This document shows, piece after piece, positions 52,205 to 61,960 of a stretch of DNA of 64,000 bases. The stretch is from Streptomyces sp. NBC_01197 (GTDB lineage Bacteria > Actinomycetota > Actinomycetes > Streptomycetales > Streptomycetaceae), in the NCBI RefSeq assembly GCF_036010505.1, contig NZ_CP108569.1:4010001-4074000 (forward strand), written 5' to 3'. How positions within the stretch are numbered: the first letter of the stretch is position 1; the number at the start of each line of letters is the position of its first letter. The position numbers and the translations under genes are program-made. Under the pieces are notes generated by a model. The model saw only the letters and a list, made by a program, of their open reading frames with translations. It ran no database searches and had not been told where the DNA came from.

Positions 52205-53686
52205 TCACACCTCCTGTGAAGGCGGCGCATCCGGCGCGGGCGGCGCAGCCGGCGGTGGTGTCGCGGCGCCCGGGATCCGGATGACCGCCTCCGTGCCGCC
52301 GCCCGGCGCCGGGTTGAGCGCGATATCGCCGCCGGACTGCTGGACCGTACGGGCCACGATGGAGAGTCCGAGCCCCGAGCCGGGAAGGGAGCGGGCCGAC
52401 GGCGACCGCCAGAACCGCTCGAAGACGTACGGGAGGTCGTCGGCCGGAATGCCGGGGCCCTGGTCCCGTACCGTCAGCAGGCCGTCGCCCAGGGCGACTT
52501 CGATGGTGCCGCCGGGCGGGCTGAACTTCACCGCGTTGTCCAGGACGTTGATCACGGCCCGTTCCAGCGCGGCCGGTTCGGCCTGTACGTACCAGGGCCT
52601 GAGGTCGACGGCGAAGGTCAGCTCCGGGCCGCGCAGCCGCGCCCGGTCCAGGGCCGACTGCGCGATGTCGTGCAGTGCGACGACGTTCAGGGTCTCCGGC
52701 GCATGGGTGGCGTCCGAGCGGGACAGCTCCTGCAAGTCCCCGATGAGCGCGGCCAGTTCGGTCATCTGCGCCTTGACCGAAGCCATCAGGGCCTTGCGGT
52801 CGTCGGGCGGGATGGGCCGGCCGGTCTCCTCGCTGCGGGCGAGCAGCTCGATGTTGGTACGGAGCGAGGTGAGCGGGGTGCGCAGCTCGTGCCCGGCGTC
52901 CGCGATGAGCTGCGCCTGACGGTCGCGGGAGTCGCCGAGTGCGGCGGTCATCGAGTTGAAGGACCGGGAGAGCCGGGCGATCTCGTCCTCGCCCTCGACC
53001 GGGATGCGTACGGTGAGGTCCTCCGTGCGGGCCACGTGCTCGACGGCCTCGGTCAGTTCGTCGACCGGTTTGAGCCCGGCCCGCGCGATCCACAGGCCCG
53101 CCGCGCCCGCCCCGATGACACCGACCCCGGAGACACCGAGCAGTAGCAGGGCCAGTTCGCTGAGGGTGCTGCGGGTGTCCGCCAGCGGGTAGGCGACCAT
53201 CTGCACGATGTCCGGGTAGGGCACCCCGGGCTGGATGAACACATGTGCCGTGAGAATCCGGATGGCGTGGCCGTCGGAGTCGGTGCCGTTGCGGTACTTG
53301 GCCAGCTCGGCGTTGCCGGCTTTCGCCAGGGAACGGTCGCTGCCGGTGACCCTGATGGTGCCCGCGCCGCCGCGCACACAGGTGGTGCCGTCCGACTGGA
53401 CGAGCTGCGCGTAGTACGGGGACGTCTGCTGGCCGAAGTTGCCGGGCGGTGCGGGCGCGCGGCAGTCACTGAGGTTGTTGCGCAGGGTGGTGGGGGAGAC
53501 GGTCTGGGTGTAGATCTGTCCGCTGAGCTTCGAGTCGATCTCGTCGTACAGCTTCCCCTGCACCAGGAACCAGCAGATCACCGAGACCACGGCCACCGCG
53601 AACGCCACCGCCGCGGCCGTCAGCATCGCCAGCCGGGAGCGCAGCGGAAGCCGCTGGAACCAGCGCACGGGCTGGGGGAAACTCAC
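52205..53686 (-). CDS. Sensor histidine kinase
   Basis: A 493-aa kinase. Two membrane helices (about residues 20-42 and 175-200) enclose an extracytoplasmic sensor of about 130 residues with three Cys. HAMP follows ([20 protein letters not shown]), then HisKA with [13 protein letters not shown] (His at about 266) and HATPase with [26 protein letters not shown] and [13 protein letters not shown]. The GTG start overlaps the response-regulator stop (GTGA). The type resembles MprB, which senses envelope stress in mycobacteria. The C-terminus ends in a Pro/Ala tail. Confidence 0.9.
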   Translation of the reverse strand: MSFPQPVRWFQRLPLRSRLAMLTAAAVAFAVAVVSVICWFLVQGKLYDEIDSKLSGQIYTQTVSPTTLRNNLSDCRAPAPPGNFGQQTSPYYAQLVQSDGTTCVRGGAGTIRVTGSDRSLAKAGNAELAKYRNGTDSDGHAIRILTAHVFIQPGVPYPDIVQMVAYPLADTRSTLSELALLLLGVSGVGVIGAGAAGLWIARAGLKPVDELTEAVEHVARTEDLTVRIPVEGEDEIARLSRSFNSMTAALGDSRDRQAQLIADAGHELRTPLTSLRTNIELLARSEETGRPIPPDDRKALMASVKAQMTELAALIGDLQELSRSDATHAPETLNVVALHDIAQSALDRARLRGPELTFAVDLRPWYVQAEPAALERAVINVLDNAVKFSPPGGTIEVALGDGLLTVRDQGPGIPADDLPYVFERFWRSPSARSLPGSGLGLSIVARTVQQSGGDIALNPAPGGGTEAVIRIPGAATPPPAAPPAPDAPPSQEV

Positions 53687-54414
53687 TCGGCGCTCCCGGT
53701 GCGCAGCGCGTATCCCACGCCCCGCACCGTGTGCACCAGCCGTGGTTCGCCGCCCGCCTCCGTCTTGCGGCGGAGGTACATCACGTACACGTCCAGCGAG
53801 TTGGACGACGGCTCGAAGTCGAAGCCCCACACCGCCTTGAGGATCTGCTCGCGGGTGAGCACCTGGCGCGGATGGGCCAGGAACATCTCAAGGAGCGTGA
53901 ACTCGGTACGGGTCAGCTCCACCCGCCGATCCCCGCGCACCACCTCGCGCGTCGAGAGGTCCATCCGCAGGTCGGCGAAGGACAGCACGTTGCCGTCGGG
54001 GGCCTCGCCCGCGGTCGCCGTGTACGAACTGCGGCGCAGCAGTGCGCGGATGCGGGCGAACAGCTCGTCCAGTTCGAACGGCTTCACCAGGTAGTCGTCG
54101 GCGCCCGCGTCGAGTCCGGTCACCCGGTCGCCGACCGTGTCACGGGCGGTGAGCATCAGGATCGGGGTGGTCGACCCCGACGCCCGCAGCCTGCGGGCCG
54201 CGGTCAGGCCGTCCATGCGGGGCATCTGGATGTCGAGGACGATGAGATCCGGCTCGTACGGGGCCGCCTTCGTCAGCGCGTCCAGACCATCGACGGCGAC
54301 CTCCGTCCCGTACCCCTCGAAGGCGAGACTGCGGCGCAGCGCCTCGCGTACGGCGGGCTCGTCGTCGACGATCAGGATGCGCTGCTGGTCGTGGCCGTCC
54401 TCGGCGGGGCTCAT
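53683..54414 (-). CDS. OmpR-family response regulator
   Basis: A 243-aa regulator, MprA-like. Receiver: [18 protein letters not shown] with Asp61 as the phosphorylation site ([14 protein letters not shown]) and Lys in [10 protein letters not shown]. The C-terminal winged helix is complete ([40 protein letters not shown], then [10 protein letters not shown]). It is translationally coupled to the kinase gene. A triple GTTCGCTGGG repeat lies 15-45 bp upstream. Confidence 0.93.
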   Translation of the reverse strand: MSPAEDGHDQQRILIVDDEPAVREALRRSLAFEGYGTEVAVDGLDALTKAAPYEPDLIVLDIQMPRMDGLTAARRLRASGSTTPILMLTARDTVGDRVTGLDAGADDYLVKPFELDELFARIRALLRRSSYTATAGEAPDGNVLSFADLRMDLSTREVVRGDRRVELTRTEFTLLEMFLAHPRQVLTREQILKAVWGFDFEPSSNSLDVYVMYLRRKTEAGGEPRLVHTVRGVGYALRTGSAE

Positions 54415-54477
54415 CGGCTCTCTGTCCTCGTTCGCTGGGGTTCGCTGGGGTTCGCTGGGGGCGCGGGCTGGCGTCCC

Positions 54478-54774
54478 TCAGCCTCGCACGGCCGGCCGTC
54501 GGCGGCGCGCGGCACGCCCCTTGGAGGTGGAGGCGCGCACCTCGGGGGCGCGGGCCGCTGTCTGATCGGCGTTCCCGTCCTGCCCCGGCTGCCCTGGCTG
54601 CCCCGCCTTCCCGGTCTGATCGGCCTGGGACTGGGCCAGCGCGAGGGGGAGCCCCAGGCCGGCGGGGTCCGCCCAGGAGACCGCGGTGAGCAGCGCGTGC
54701 CTGGCTCGGTTGATGGTGACGGTGATGGTGGGGGTGAGGGCGGGGGTAGCGGTGCCGTGCGGAGTTGCGGTCAC
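54478..54774 (-). CDS. Small hypothetical protein with collagen-like Gly-Gln-Pro run
   Basis: A 98-aa protein from a GTG preceded by a perfect AGGAGG (spacing five). It contains TITVTINRARHALLTAVSWA at the N-terminus, a KAGQPGQPGQDGNADQ repeat run in the middle, and a strongly basic C-terminus (KGRAARRRRP). I recognise no family. It lies between the HtrA-like protease and the two-component system on the same strand, so it may belong to the same regulon. Confidence 0.55.
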   Translation of the reverse strand: MTATPHGTATPALTPTITVTINRARHALLTAVSWADPAGLGLPLALAQSQADQTGKAGQPGQPGQDGNADQTAARAPEVRASTSKGRAARRRRPAVRG

Positions 54775-54881
54775 GGGGTCCTCCTGGTGGCGTCGGCGCG
54801 GGTGCGGCGCCGACTGGTGGTGCTGGGTGGTGCTGGATCACGCGGGCCGGTCGCGCCAGACAATGTCCGGCCGGCCATTGC

Positions 54882-55958
54882 CTAGTTGCTGTTGCTGCCG
54901 CCCGCGCGCAGGTGGGCGAGGTCGGCCTTGACCGTGTTGATGGGGATGGCGAAGCCGAGGCCCACGCTCCCGGCGTCGCTCGAACTGTCGCTGCTCTGCG
55001 AACTGGCCGAGTACATCGCGGAGTTGATGCCGATGATCTCGCCGTTCATGTTGATCAGCGCACCGCCGGAGTTGCCGGGGTTGAGTGAGGCGTCGGTCTG
55101 GAGCGCCTTGTACGTGGTGGTGGAGTTGCCGGTGTCGCCGTTGAACTGCCGTCCGCCGAACTGGAACGGCCAGTTCCCGTCGCCGCCGCCCTGCCCCTGG
55201 CCGTACTGCCCCTGTCCCTGACCCTGGTCCTGGCTCTGCCCCTGGCCGCCCTCCTTGGCGACGGTGACATCGCGGTTCAGCGCCGAGATGATGCCGCTGG
55301 TGACGGTGCCGGTCAGGCCCTCGGGGGAGCCGATCGCCACGACCTGGTCGCCGACGGCGACGTCGGACGAGTCACCGAGCGAGGCGGGCTTGAGGCCGGA
55401 CGCGCCCTGCACCTTGATCAGTGCCAGGTCCTTGTCGGGGTCGGTGCCGACCACCTTCGCCGTGTACGTCTTGCCGTCGCTCAGGGAGACCTTGACCGAG
55501 CCGGCACCGGAGATGACGTGGTTGTTCGTGACGATCTCACCGGCGGCGGTGACGATCACGCCTGCCCCGGTGGACTGACCCGCCGTGGAGGTCGCCTTGA
55601 CCTCGACGATGCTCGGCGAGACGGCCTGGGCGACACCGGAGACCGTGCCCTTGCTCGACTGCGAGACGGTGGTGCCGCTGACGGTGCCCGCGGGATTGCC
55701 GCCGTTGGCGCTGTTGTTCATCAGGGACTCGGCGAGCGCCGCCGAACCGCCGCCCACGACCGCGGCGATGATGGCGACAGCGGCGAGGAGTGCGACCGGC
55801 CGCTTGGCGCGCCTGGATGTGACATGGTCCGCCGGGGCGGCCGGAGCCGGCGGCGGCCAGGCCGCTGACGGCTGGTGTGCGGGCGGCGGCGGGTAGGACC
55901 GGGCCGTGTACGCATCGTCCTGCTGCGGGTTGGGGTACTGCTCCGGGTTCTCGGTCAT
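54882..55958 (-). CDS. Membrane-anchored trypsin-like serine protease (HtrA/PepD type)
   Basis: A 358-aa S1C protease. A long Pro/Gln-rich cytoplasmic tail precedes one membrane helix (VALLAAVAIIAAVVGGGSA). The catalytic triad is His147 (TNNHVI), Asp177 (KDLALIK) and Ser297 (NPGNSGGAL). Between Asp and Ser lies a Gly/Gln repeat insertion (residues 238-260). No C-terminal PDZ domain is present, unlike most HtrA or PepD proteins, so it may lack trimer-to-cage activation. It sits upstream of the MprAB-like system, the same association as MprAB-PepD in mycobacteria, and may be regulated by it. Confidence 0.9.
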   Translation of the reverse strand: MTENPEQYPNPQQDDAYTARSYPPPPAHQPSAAWPPPAPAAPADHVTSRRAKRPVALLAAVAIIAAVVGGGSAALAESLMNNSANGGNPAGTVSGTTVSQSSKGTVSGVAQAVSPSIVEVKATSTAGQSTGAGVIVTAAGEIVTNNHVISGAGSVKVSLSDGKTYTAKVVGTDPDKDLALIKVQGASGLKPASLGDSSDVAVGDQVVAIGSPEGLTGTVTSGIISALNRDVTVAKEGGQGQSQDQGQGQGQYGQGQGGGDGNWPFQFGGRQFNGDTGNSTTTYKALQTDASLNPGNSGGALINMNGEIIGINSAMYSASSQSSDSSSDAGSVGLGFAIPINTVKADLAHLRAGGSNSN

Positions 55959-56102
55959 GTCTCATAGCCTTGCCACCGACCATGAGAGTTTCCTGAGTGC
56001 CCGCTGAGAAGCCCGACAGAACCCCGTATGCCCGATATAAAGGCCCGACAGGCCCGCACCCGGGCGGTGTTGGGCGTCAGGGCCAGGGACCAGGGCCGGG
56101 TG

Positions 56103-57125
56103 TCAGCCGCAGCCGCAGGAACGCCGTACGACGAGCGCCGAAGGGAACTGCTTCAGCCGCTCCCGCCGCGACCCCGCGACCCGCAGCGCGTCGTCCAGTA
56201 CGAGATCGACGGCCGAGCGCGCCATCGCCGGCCGGTCCGAGTACACGGTCGTGAGCGGCGGGTCCGTGAGCGCCGCCTCCTTGACGTCGTCGAAACCGGC
56301 CACCGCCAGCTCGGTGGGCACGTCGATCCGCAGCTCACGGGCGGCCCGCAGGACACCGATGGCCTGGTCGTCGGTGGAACAGAAGATCGCCGGGGGCCGG
56401 TCCGGGCCCGCCAGCAGCTTCAGCGCCACCTGGTACGCGTCGTAACGGTTGTACGGAGCCTGGAAGAGCCGGCCCTCGATGGAGTGGCCCGACTCCTGCA
56501 TGGCGCGCCGCCAGCCCTCGACGTGGTCGGCCACCGGGTCGCCGACAGCGGGCGTCGACTCGACGCCGCCGAGGCAGGCCACGTACGCGTAGCCGTGCTC
56601 CAGGAGGTGTCGGGTGGCGAGCTGGGCGCCGCCGATGTCGTCCGTCACGACGGCGACGTCGTCGATGGCCTCGGGCCGCTCGTGCAGCAGCACCACGCGG
56701 GCGTCCCACGCCTCTATCTCGGCGGCGGCGAGCTCGCTCATGCCCTGGCTGACCAGGATCAGACCGGAGACCCGCATACCGAGGAAGGCCCGCAGATAGT
56801 GGACCTCGCGCTCGTCGATGTAGTCCGAGTTGCCGACGAGCACCATTTTTCCGCGCTCGGCGGCGGCCTGTTCGACCGCGTGCGCCATCTCCGCGAAGAA
56901 GGGCTGCCGGGCGTCCGGCACGATCATCCCTATGAGATCGGTGCGCCGTGAGGCCATGGCCTGCGCCACCCGGTCCGGCCGGTACCCCAGCTCTTTGATC
57001 GCGTTGACTACCCGCTCGCGCGTGGCCGGGGCAACCGGCCTCGGTCCGTTGTTGATGACATAGCTGACGACAGCGGTCGAAGTCCCCGCCAGTCGCGCCA
57101 CATCGTCCCGCGTCACCTTGGCCAC
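56103..57125 (-). CDS. LacI-family transcriptional regulator
   Basis: A 340-aa repressor. [23 protein letters not shown] with the hinge [20 protein letters not shown] and [11 protein letters not shown]. The periplasmic-binding-like effector domain is complete ([68 protein letters not shown]). The C-terminus has RRSCGCG. Orphan: no sugar operon is next to it, so targets lie elsewhere. Confidence 0.92.
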   Translation of the reverse strand: MAKVTRDDVARLAGTSTAVVSYVINNGPRPVAPATRERVVNAIKELGYRPDRVAQAMASRRTDLIGMIVPDARQPFFAEMAHAVEQAAAERGKMVLVGNSDYIDEREVHYLRAFLGMRVSGLILVSQGMSELAAAEIEAWDARVVLLHERPEAIDDVAVVTDDIGGAQLATRHLLEHGYAYVACLGGVESTPAVGDPVADHVEGWRRAMQESGHSIEGRLFQAPYNRYDAYQVALKLLAGPDRPPAIFCSTDDQAIGVLRAARELRIDVPTELAVAGFDDVKEAALTDPPLTTVYSDRPAMARSAVDLVLDDALRVAGSRRERLKQFPSALVVRRSCGCG

Positions 57126-57161
57126 GCGCGGCAGTCTACGCGGATGGACCTGCCGTTGGAC

Positions 57162-57953
57162 CTACCGTTTTACGGGCCGGACCGCGGGCTCCCGGGCGGC
57201 CGCCTTGTCCTCCGTCCGGGGGAGCGCCCCGGAGGTCCGTTCGGCGGCCTTGGCCTGGGCTTCTTCGGCCGCGCGCTCCACCTTCTCGGGGGTGACGAAG
57301 CGGTAGCCGACGTTACGGACGGTGCCGATCAGCGACTCGTGCTCGGGGCCGAGCTTGGCGCGCAGCCGCCGTACGTGGACGTCGACCGTGCGCGTACCGC
57401 CGAAGTAGTCGTAGCCCCACACCTCCTGGAGCAGCTGTGCACGGGTGAAGACCCGGCCCGGGTGCTGGGCGAGGTACTTGATCAGCTCGAACTCCTTGAA
57501 GGTCAGGTCCAGGACCCGGCCCTTGAGCTTCGCGCTGTACGTCGTCTCGTCGACCGAGAGGTCGCCGATCCGGATCTCGGTCGGGGAGTCGTCCGATGTG
57601 ATCTGCTGGCGTCCGGTCGCGAGCCGCAGCCGCGCCTCGACCTCGGCCGGGCCCGCGGTGTCGAGCAGTACGTCGTCCACGCCCCAGTCGGCCGTGACGG
57701 CCGCGAGGCCGCCCTCGGTGACGACGAGGATCAGCGGACAGCCGGGCCCCGTGGAGCGGAGAAGCTGACAGAGACTGCGGACCTGGGGAAGGTCGCGGCG
57801 CCCGTCCACGAGAATCACATCGGCACCCGGGGTGTCGATGAGAGCCGGGCCTTCGGCGGGAGCGACCCGCACGCTGTGCAGCAGAAGTCCGAGGGCGGGT
57901 AGCACCTCCGTCGACGGCTGGAGGGCGTTGGTCAGGAGCAGCAGAGAACTCAT
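57162..57953 (-). CDS. glnR: Nitrogen-response regulator GlnR
   Basis: A 263-aa orphan OmpR-type regulator, the master control of nitrogen metabolism in Streptomyces (glnA, glnII, amtB, nirB and others). The receiver has the conserved Asp50 ([10 protein letters not shown]) but lacks the usual acidic pocket, as is known for GlnR, whose Asp50 is needed for dimerisation, not phosphorylation. The winged helix is [40 protein letters not shown] and [20 protein letters not shown]. No kinase gene adjoins. Gene position matches SCO4159 (recalled). Confidence 0.95.
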   Translation of the reverse strand: MSSLLLLTNALQPSTEVLPALGLLLHSVRVAPAEGPALIDTPGADVILVDGRRDLPQVRSLCQLLRSTGPGCPLILVVTEGGLAAVTADWGVDDVLLDTAGPAEVEARLRLATGRQQITSDDSPTEIRIGDLSVDETTYSAKLKGRVLDLTFKEFELIKYLAQHPGRVFTRAQLLQEVWGYDYFGGTRTVDVHVRRLRAKLGPEHESLIGTVRNVGYRFVTPEKVERAAEEAQAKAAERTSGALPRTEDKAAAREPAVRPVKR

Positions 57954-58161
57954 CGCGCTCCACCTGCCGTGGTCGTCATGCGGTTGTGCATATATCGCTC
58001 GCCCATTACGTCGGTTCCTCCTCGGTCCCTGCGATGGGGGCCCCTCCCACGCCGTTCAGGCAGTGGGGCGTATGTGGCACTGCTTTTTTTCTCGCATACC
58101 CCGCGCCCGGGGCCTGCTGCGCGTCCGGCGGGTTTCGTATACAACCCACCGAAAGCACAAA

Positions 58162-58191
58162 AGGACCTGGGGGCAACTTTGCCCAGGTCCT
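58162..58191 (-). terminator. Hairpin with T-tract reading towards glnR
   Basis: AGGACCTG pairs with CAGGTCCT, extended by GGGGC/GCCC with a bulge. On the minus strand the stem is followed by TTTTGTGCTTT, the form of an intrinsic terminator for leftward transcription. No minus-strand gene lies upstream within reach, so it would guard glnR against read-through or lie in the 5' UTR of the rightward gene. Confidence 0.6.
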
Positions 58192-58212
58192 GATCGCACC
58201 AGAATAGCCCAC

Positions 58213-59046
58213 ATGAGTTCTGCGTCAGAAGAGCGTTTCCGGAAGGCTTCTGTTCCCTTGGTCACTCCGGGCGACTTGAGGGTGATCCTTCGTACCCGGG
58301 ACGGGGTGCCGGTCGAGGCGCTGTACGAGCCGGGCGTGGGGGGCCCGGGCGACACGGCGATCGTGGTCGCCCACGGGTTCACGGGGTCGGTCGACCGGCC
58401 CGCGGTGCGGCGCGCCGCGGGGGTGTTCGCGCAGCGTGCGGCCGTGGTGACCTTCTCGTTCCGGGGGCACGGGCGGTCGGGCGGGCGCTCGACGGTGGGC
58501 GACAAGGAGGTGCTCGATCTGGAGGCGGCGGTCGAGTGGGCCCGCAGCCTCGGGCACAGCCGGGTGGTGACGGTCGGCTTCTCGATGGGCGGCTCGGTGG
58601 TGCTGAGGCATGCGGCGCTGTACGGGGAGGGGGGCGAGGGTGCTGGGGCTGGATCAGCCGGGTCCGTGCAGGCGGTGGCCGCGGTGAGTGCTCCCGCGCG
58701 GTGGTACTACCGGGGGACGGCGCCGATGCGGAGGCTGCACTGGGTGGTCACGCGACCGCTGGGGCGGCTGGTGGGGCGGTTCGGGCTGCGGACCCGGATC
58801 CACACGGAGGACTGGGATCCGGTCCCGCTGTCACCGGTGGAGGCGGTGCCGATGATCGCGCCCGCGCCGCTGCTGATCGTGCACGGGGACCGGGACCCCT
58901 ACTTCCCGCTGGACCATCCGCGGATGCTGGCCGCGGCGGCCGGGGCAGGGGCCGTGGAGCTCTGGGTGGAGCCGGGGATGGGCCATGCGGAGAACGCGGC
59001 CGGGGACGAGCTGCTGGGGCGGGTGGGGGAGTGGTTGATGCGGTAG
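58213..59046 (+). CDS. Alpha/beta hydrolase
   Basis: A 277-aa hydrolase fold enzyme. HGFTG precedes the nucleophile elbow GFSMGG (Ser124). The acid is in HGDRDPYFP and the His in EPGMGHAEN. Wider similarity is to dienelactone hydrolase/serine aminopeptidase-like enzymes. ATG at 58213 is chosen since similarity starts there and the upstream frame crosses the glnR promoter region; no strong ribosome site is visible. Substrate unknown. Confidence 0.87.
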   Translation: MSSASEERFRKASVPLVTPGDLRVILRTRDGVPVEALYEPGVGGPGDTAIVVAHGFTGSVDRPAVRRAAGVFAQRAAVVTFSFRGHGRSGGRSTVGDKEVLDLEAAVEWARSLGHSRVVTVGFSMGGSVVLRHAALYGEGGEGAGAGSAGSVQAVAAVSAPARWYYRGTAPMRRLHWVVTRPLGRLVGRFGLRTRIHTEDWDPVPLSPVEAVPMIAPAPLLIVHGDRDPYFPLDHPRMLAAAAGAGAVELWVEPGMGHAENAAGDELLGRVGEWLMR

Positions 59047-59221
59047 GGGGTGTGGGTCGCCTGCGGCGGGCTTCCGGGGGCGCTGCCCGGGCAGGGGGCG
59101 GAGGGCCGTCGAGTCGAGCAGGAAGCCGGAGCCCCAGCGCTGTGGTGACGGGCTGGGGCGCGGTCGCCTCTCCGTACCCGGCATCATGGACCCGCGCGAC
59201 GTAAACCACTGAGGAGTACCC

Positions 59222-59476
59222 ATGCCCGCGGGAACCATCCGCTACTGGGCCGCCGCCAAGGCCGCCGCAGGCACAGCCGAGGAGCCGTACAGCGGCGCCA
59301 CCCTGGCCGAAGCGCTCGACGCGGCGCGCGAGCGGCACCCCGGTGAGCTGGCGCAGGTGCTGCGGCGATGCTCGTTCCTCGTCGACGGCGATCCCGTGGG
59401 GACCCGAGACCATGAGACGGTACGGCTTGCCGAGGGCGGCACGGTCGAGGTGCTCCCGCCGTTCGCAGGAGGGTGA
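59222..59476 (+). CDS. MoaD/ThiS-family sulfur carrier protein
   Basis: An 84-aa ubiquitin-fold protein with the essential C-terminal Gly-Gly (VEVLPPFAGG). Such proteins carry sulfur as a thiocarboxylate to molybdopterin, thiamin or other products. GAGGAG precedes the ATG by seven bases. No moeB or moaE lies nearby; the rhodanese gene at 62114 is in the same gene neighbourhood, so a sulfur-relay link is possible. Confidence 0.88.
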   Translation: MPAGTIRYWAAAKAAAGTAEEPYSGATLAEALDAARERHPGELAQVLRRCSFLVDGDPVGTRDHETVRLAEGGTVEVLPPFAGG

Positions 59477-59485
59477 CCCCCCACA

Positions 59486-60883
59486 ATGAGTGATCAGCGA
59501 TATCCGTACGGGCAGCAGCAGCCGCAGCCGCCGCAGCAGCAGCCCGACCCGCGGTTCTACCAGGATCCGCATGGGTACCAGGACGCGAACGGGTACCAGG
59601 ATCCGCACCCGGATGTTCAGTTCGACCAGACCTGGGACGGGCAGACCTGGGACTCCTACATCCAGCCACCGCCGGCCCCGTACCAGCAGGAGGCTGCGCA
59701 GAACCCGTACGCCCAGCAGCAGGCGCCGTACCAGCAGGGCCCGCAGGACTCTTACGCTCAGCAGGCTCCGTACCAGCAGAGCCAGCCGTATCAGCAGCAC
59801 CAGGCGCCTCGGCAGAACCAAGCGCCTCAGCAGCCCCACGGGGCCCAGCAGTCCTACGGGGCCCAGCAGAACCAGGCACACCAGCAGCCCCACGGCTCCC
59901 CGCAGCCCGACGGGCCCCAGCAGCACGACGCGCAGCAGCAGCCGCAGCCCCAGCAGCCGTACACCGCCCCCGAATCCACCTACTTCCCGCCGCAGTCGCT
60001 CCCCCTTCCGCCGGAGACGCCCGCCCCCGCCCCCGCGCCCTACGCCGTGCGGCCCGTGTCCGCCGCGGCCGGTGCGCCCGCCGACGGCCCCGCGTACAGC
60101 GCCCCCAGCACCGTCGGACAGCCGCGGGTCACCGACGCGCAGCGGGCCCGCGCGGAGGGGCGGTCGCCGGTCATCGCCCCGGGGATGCAGCCCGCCGCGC
60201 TGACGGCCGGGCTCGGGATCGTGCTCGCCGCAGCCGCGTTCGGCGGTCGGTACGCCGTGGTCGTGCCGCTGCTGGTGCTCCAGGCCGTCACCGCCGCAGG
60301 CTGGTTCCGGCTGAACGGCATGTGGCCCGCCCGGCAGGGCATCGCGCTCGCCTTCCTCGGCGGTGTCGTCGCGGACATCGCGCTGCTCGTCGCGGGCGCG
60401 GACCACGGGCCCGCCGCGATCATCGGCACGCTCGGTGTCTGGATGCTGCTCACGCTCGTGCTCCAGCTGCGCAGCCACGCACCGGCCGACGAGCGGATGG
60501 CCGGGCTGATGGCGACCATCGCCTCCTCCGCGCTCACCATCGTCGCGACGGGAATCCTCGCGGCGTCGACGGACGCGGTGACGGTCGGCTGTACGGCGGT
60601 GGCGGTCGCCGCCGTCGTCCGCGCGCTCCCGCTGCCGGGCCCCGCCGGGCTCGTCGCCGCCCTGGTCGCGGCTGCTGCTGCCGGGGCCCTGGCGGGCGGT
60701 GCCACCGGTCTCGGGCTCCAGGGCGCTCTGCTCGGGTTCGCGGCCGGCTGCTGCGCCCTGATCGGACTGCGCGTCGCGAGCTACGACTACCCCTCCCGGT
60801 TCGTCCACATGACGGCCGGAGTGGCCCTGCCGCTCTCCGCCGCCGCACCGGCGATCTATCTGATCGGCCGGCTGGTGGGCTGA
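59486..60883 (+). CDS. Polytopic membrane protein with Gln-rich N-terminal tail
   Basis: A 465-aa protein. The first 200 residues are low-complexity Gln/Pro/Tyr (repeats such as PYQQ, AQQ, PQQ and HQQP) and probably disordered in the cytoplasm. From about residue 230 on there are eight or so hydrophobic helices (for example LTAGLGIVLAAAAFGG, VVVPLLVLQAVTAAG, LVAALVAAAAAGALAGG). No family recognised. It starts 9 bases after the MoaD stop and may be co-transcribed. Confidence 0.7.
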   Translation: MSDQRYPYGQQQPQPPQQQPDPRFYQDPHGYQDANGYQDPHPDVQFDQTWDGQTWDSYIQPPPAPYQQEAAQNPYAQQQAPYQQGPQDSYAQQAPYQQSQPYQQHQAPRQNQAPQQPHGAQQSYGAQQNQAHQQPHGSPQPDGPQQHDAQQQPQPQQPYTAPESTYFPPQSLPLPPETPAPAPAPYAVRPVSAAAGAPADGPAYSAPSTVGQPRVTDAQRARAEGRSPVIAPGMQPAALTAGLGIVLAAAAFGGRYAVVVPLLVLQAVTAAGWFRLNGMWPARQGIALAFLGGVVADIALLVAGADHGPAAIIGTLGVWMLLTLVLQLRSHAPADERMAGLMATIASSALTIVATGILAASTDAVTVGCTAVAVAAVVRALPLPGPAGLVAALVAAAAAGALAGGATGLGLQGALLGFAAGCCALIGLRVASYDYPSRFVHMTAGVALPLSAAAPAIYLIGRLVG

Positions 60884-60956
60884 TCGCCCCGTTAGGCTCG
60901 GGTCCGTGCCACCGGCACGGATCAGGACTCGGGTACGAGCAGAGGGACGACCGGCC

Positions 60957-61649
60957 ATGCGAGCACTGCGGACACTGCTCATCGTCGTCGTGGTGCTGGG
61001 CGGGCTCTTCGTCCTCGCCGACCGGATCGCGGTGCATTTCGCGGACAACAAGGCGGCGGACCGAATACGCAGCAGCGAGGGCCTCTCGGCCTCCCCCGAC
61101 GTCGACATCAAGGGCTTCCCGTTCCTGACCCAGGTCCTCGACAAGAAGCTCGGCCGGGTCGACGTCACGCTCAAGGGCGTCGAGGCGAACGCGTCCGGCC
61201 GCCACCTGCGGATCACCGAGGTGCGGGCCGAACTGCACGACGTCACGGTCTCCAGCGACTTCAGCAGCGCGGTGGCCGCGCGCGCCAGCGGCAGCGCGCA
61301 CATCTCGTACGCGGACCTCACCAAGGCGTCCGACTCCGGCGCCAAGGTCGCGTACGCGGGGAACGGCAAGGTCAAGGTCACCGGCTCGGTCGCCATCCTG
61401 GGGCGCACGGTCAGCCGCAGCGTGACGTCGTCGGTGACGATGGTCGGGACGAACCGGATCAAGGTGCACGCGGACACCGTGCCCGGCGAGGGCATCCCCG
61501 GCCTGGAGGGCCTGGTCCGGCAGCAGACGGACTTCGAGAGCACGGTCGGCGGGCTGCCCGCCGGGCTGAAACTCAGCGAGCTGCGGGCCACAGCGGAGGG
61601 CGTCGACATCGGCGTCACGGGTACGAACGTCGCGCTGGCCGGACAGTAG
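60957..61649 (+). CDS. DUF2993 exported/anchored protein
   Basis: A 230-aa paralogue of the protein at 48691 without the long acidic tail. N-terminal helix LLIVVVVLGGLFVLA, then DKIAVHFADNKAADRI-type start of the domain (DRIAVHFADNKAADRIRS) and SPDVDIKGFPFLTQVLDKKL, nearly identical in the last motif to its paralogue. Role unknown. It is 73 bp after the Gln-rich protein gene. Confidence 0.85.
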   Translation: MRALRTLLIVVVVLGGLFVLADRIAVHFADNKAADRIRSSEGLSASPDVDIKGFPFLTQVLDKKLGRVDVTLKGVEANASGRHLRITEVRAELHDVTVSSDFSSAVAARASGSAHISYADLTKASDSGAKVAYAGNGKVKVTGSVAILGRTVSRSVTSSVTMVGTNRIKVHADTVPGEGIPGLEGLVRQQTDFESTVGGLPAGLKLSELRATAEGVDIGVTGTNVALAGQ

Positions 61650-61810
61650 GAGGGCGGCCGAGAGGCTCCGAGCGACCGGATAGTGAGACGGAGGAGTCCG
61701 CTCCGTAGATGGTGGGCAGGTACGGAGCCGTGGGCATCCCCGGCCGTACACGCGTCATCGACCCTTCGTCCCGCATTGTGGACGATCGCGTCTCAGTGTG
61801 CGAAACGACG

Positions 61811-61840
61811 GTGACATCTCCGCCCGTACTTCCCTACGAT
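61811..61840 (+). promoter_or_regulatory. Promoter of sulfur operon (leaderless start of leader peptide)
   Basis: GTGACA (61811-61816) and TACGAT (61835-61840) are spaced by 18 bp, a good vegetative-type promoter. The ATG of the leader peptide lies 7 bp past the -10 box, so transcription would begin at or next to the start codon. Confidence 0.6.
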
Positions 61841-61847
61841 CGACCCC

Positions 61848-61928
61848 ATGAAGCAGCAGGCGGATCTCACGAAGCGGCGGGCAGTCGACCTGTGCCGCGT
61901 CGCCGCCATGCTCTGTCGCGTCTTCTGA
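61848..61928 (+). CDS. Cys-containing leader peptide of sulfur operon
   Basis: A 26-residue peptide (MKQQADLTKR start, VDLCRVAAMLCRVF end). The C-terminal LCRVAAxLCR pattern with two Cys matches the actinobacterial leader-peptide family recognised upstream of sulfur and cysteine-metabolism genes. It probably senses Cys-tRNA through ribosome stalling. It is separated from the rhodanese gene by 185 nt containing hairpins. No Shine-Dalgarno is present, consistent with leaderless translation. Confidence 0.75.
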   Translation: MKQQADLTKRRAVDLCRVAAMLCRVF

Positions 61929-61960
61929 GCGGGAGCTCCGCCTCCCGTATCCCCCGGGTC

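Noticed and set aside
58748..61618. A 956-codon minus-strand frame full of Arg, Gly and Leu repeats
   Set aside because: It is the antisense of four genes with clear family matches. Length is due to third-position GC.
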